Shown: positions 6,034 to 6,459 of the stretch, in pieces | How the letters are laid out: every line of letters starts with the position of its first letter | Numbering within the stretch: position 1 is the first letter of the stretch | From: a bacterium | Lineage (GTDB): Bacteria; Zixibacteria; MSB-5A5; GN15; FEB-12 | DNA: 6,459 bases | Direction: 5' to 3' | Assembly (NCBI GenBank): GCA_030668045.1 | Contig: DAOUUR010000146.1 | Coordinates: forward strand, 1-6,459 | Program-made: the position numbers and the translations under genes | The notes under the pieces: generated by a model | What the model saw: only the letters and a program-made list of their open reading frames with translations | Databases searched by the model: none | Told to the model about the DNA's origin: nothing

Positions 6034-6459
6034 TCAACGTTTCTTTTTCCGACCGCCTGATTTTTTTACCGTTTTCCTCGAAGTTTTTGCACGTTGTGTT
6101 ACCGGGAACAAATCTATCTCATGCAATTCTTGGTCCACCTTGAGAACTCCGACTTTGATACGATCTCCCAGTTGGAAAACATGGCGCTTCCGTCGCCCCA
6201 CAAGTTGGTACCGTTTTTCATCGAAATGATAATAGTCATCATCGATAGTCGAGACCCGCACCATTCCCTCCACGCCCAGACGATCCAGCCGCACAAAAAA
6301 TCCATGCCCGATCATCCCTGAGATCACGCCCTCAAACTCATCGCCAACATGCCTTGCCATGTAAGCAACCTGCTTGATCTTGACCGCTTCCCGTTCGGCT
6401 GCCTCCGATGCTCGCTCTGTTTCGGAACAATGGTTGCCCACCGTTGAAATCACAGAACC
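6034..6459 (-). CDS. rnr: Ribonuclease R, C-terminal part with S1 domain (cut by right edge)
   Basis: The reading frame is open from the window edge, giving 141 residues. It opens with the end of the RNB catalytic domain (HCSETERASEAAEREAVKIK, 10-29; the CSETER block is highly characteristic of RNase R). An S1 RNA-binding domain follows (about 37-117: GDEFEGVISGMIGHGFFVRL, VEGMVRVS, DDDYYHFDE, LGDRIKVGVLKVDQELHEIDL). The protein ends in a basic tail (KTSRKTVKKSGGRKKKR) typical of the family, which helps engage structured RNA. RNase R is a processive 3'-to-5' exoribonuclease that degrades structured RNA in the cytoplasm. The catalytic aspartates lie outside the window. The GTG at 6453 is not the start; the frame continues past the edge. 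It is the most upstream gene visible, and the activator gene begins 12 bases after its stop. Confidence 0.96.
   Translation of the reverse strand, partial: GSVISTVGNHCSETERASEAAEREAVKIKQVAYMARHVGDEFEGVISGMIGHGFFVRLDRLGVEGMVRVSTIDDDYYHFDEKRYQLVGRRKRHVFQLGDRIKVGVLKVDQELHEIDLFPVTQRAKTSRKTVKKSGGRKKKR

Noticed and set aside
6038..6070. T-rich run on the plus strand near the end of the RNase R gene, considered as a terminator.
   Set aside because: It is the complement of Lys/Arg codons of the basic RNase R tail. No GC-rich stem precedes it in the right orientation, and the next gene follows 12 bases after the stop.
1..6459. CRISPR array, tRNA/rRNA genes, insertion sequence ends or attachment sites.
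   Set aside because: I saw no spaced direct repeats, no tRNA-like or rRNA-like segments and no transposase. The window is almost entirely filled by six protein genes.

Overview
The window is one continuous stretch of coding DNA, with every gene on the minus strand. I see six genes and no gap longer than 12 bases. Both edge genes are cut by the window. The base composition looks balanced, at roughly half G+C by eye. Signal peptides followed by beta-barrel-like sequences point to a Gram-negative envelope. The sigma-54 activator has the linker and domain style I associate with the Bacteroidetes/FCB group. The lamin-tail and FlgD-type C-terminal domains are typical of FCB candidate phyla such as Zixibacteria or KSB1. 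That phylum guess is inference, not proof.

Reading in the direction of transcription (high to low coordinates), the order is as follows. (1) The C-terminal 141 residues of ribonuclease R, with its S1 domain and a Lys/Arg-rich tail (6459-6034). (2) A sigma-54 enhancer-binding activator with an N-terminal domain that looks like a receiver without the phospho-Asp (6021-4600). (3) A 545-residue exported protein, probably an outer-membrane beta-barrel (4597-2960). (4) A 548-residue exported protein with the order lamin-tail, CARDB-like, lamin-tail, FlgD-like C-terminal domain (2957-1311). (5) A 281-residue exported barrel resembling the PorV/PorQ-type proteins of type IX secretion (1314-469). (6) The N-terminal 157 residues of a dGTPase-like HD triphosphohydrolase (472-1), running off the left edge.

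Spacings at the five junctions are 12, 2, 2, -4 and -4 bases. Three of the five starts in the window are TTG or GTG, and two of them share bases with the preceding stop codon. This looks like a single translationally coupled operon. No promoter or terminator is visible, so transcription presumably starts upstream of the RNase R gene, outside the window.

The most interesting part is the block 4597-469: three exported proteins, two likely outer-membrane barrels flanking a multidomain surface protein with a sorting-domain-like C-terminus. They sit between housekeeping nucleic-acid enzymes and directly behind a sigma-54 activator. A working hypothesis is a small surface-display or envelope module whose cargo is the lamin-tail protein. 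The sequence supports the architecture and the coupling; the function is inference.
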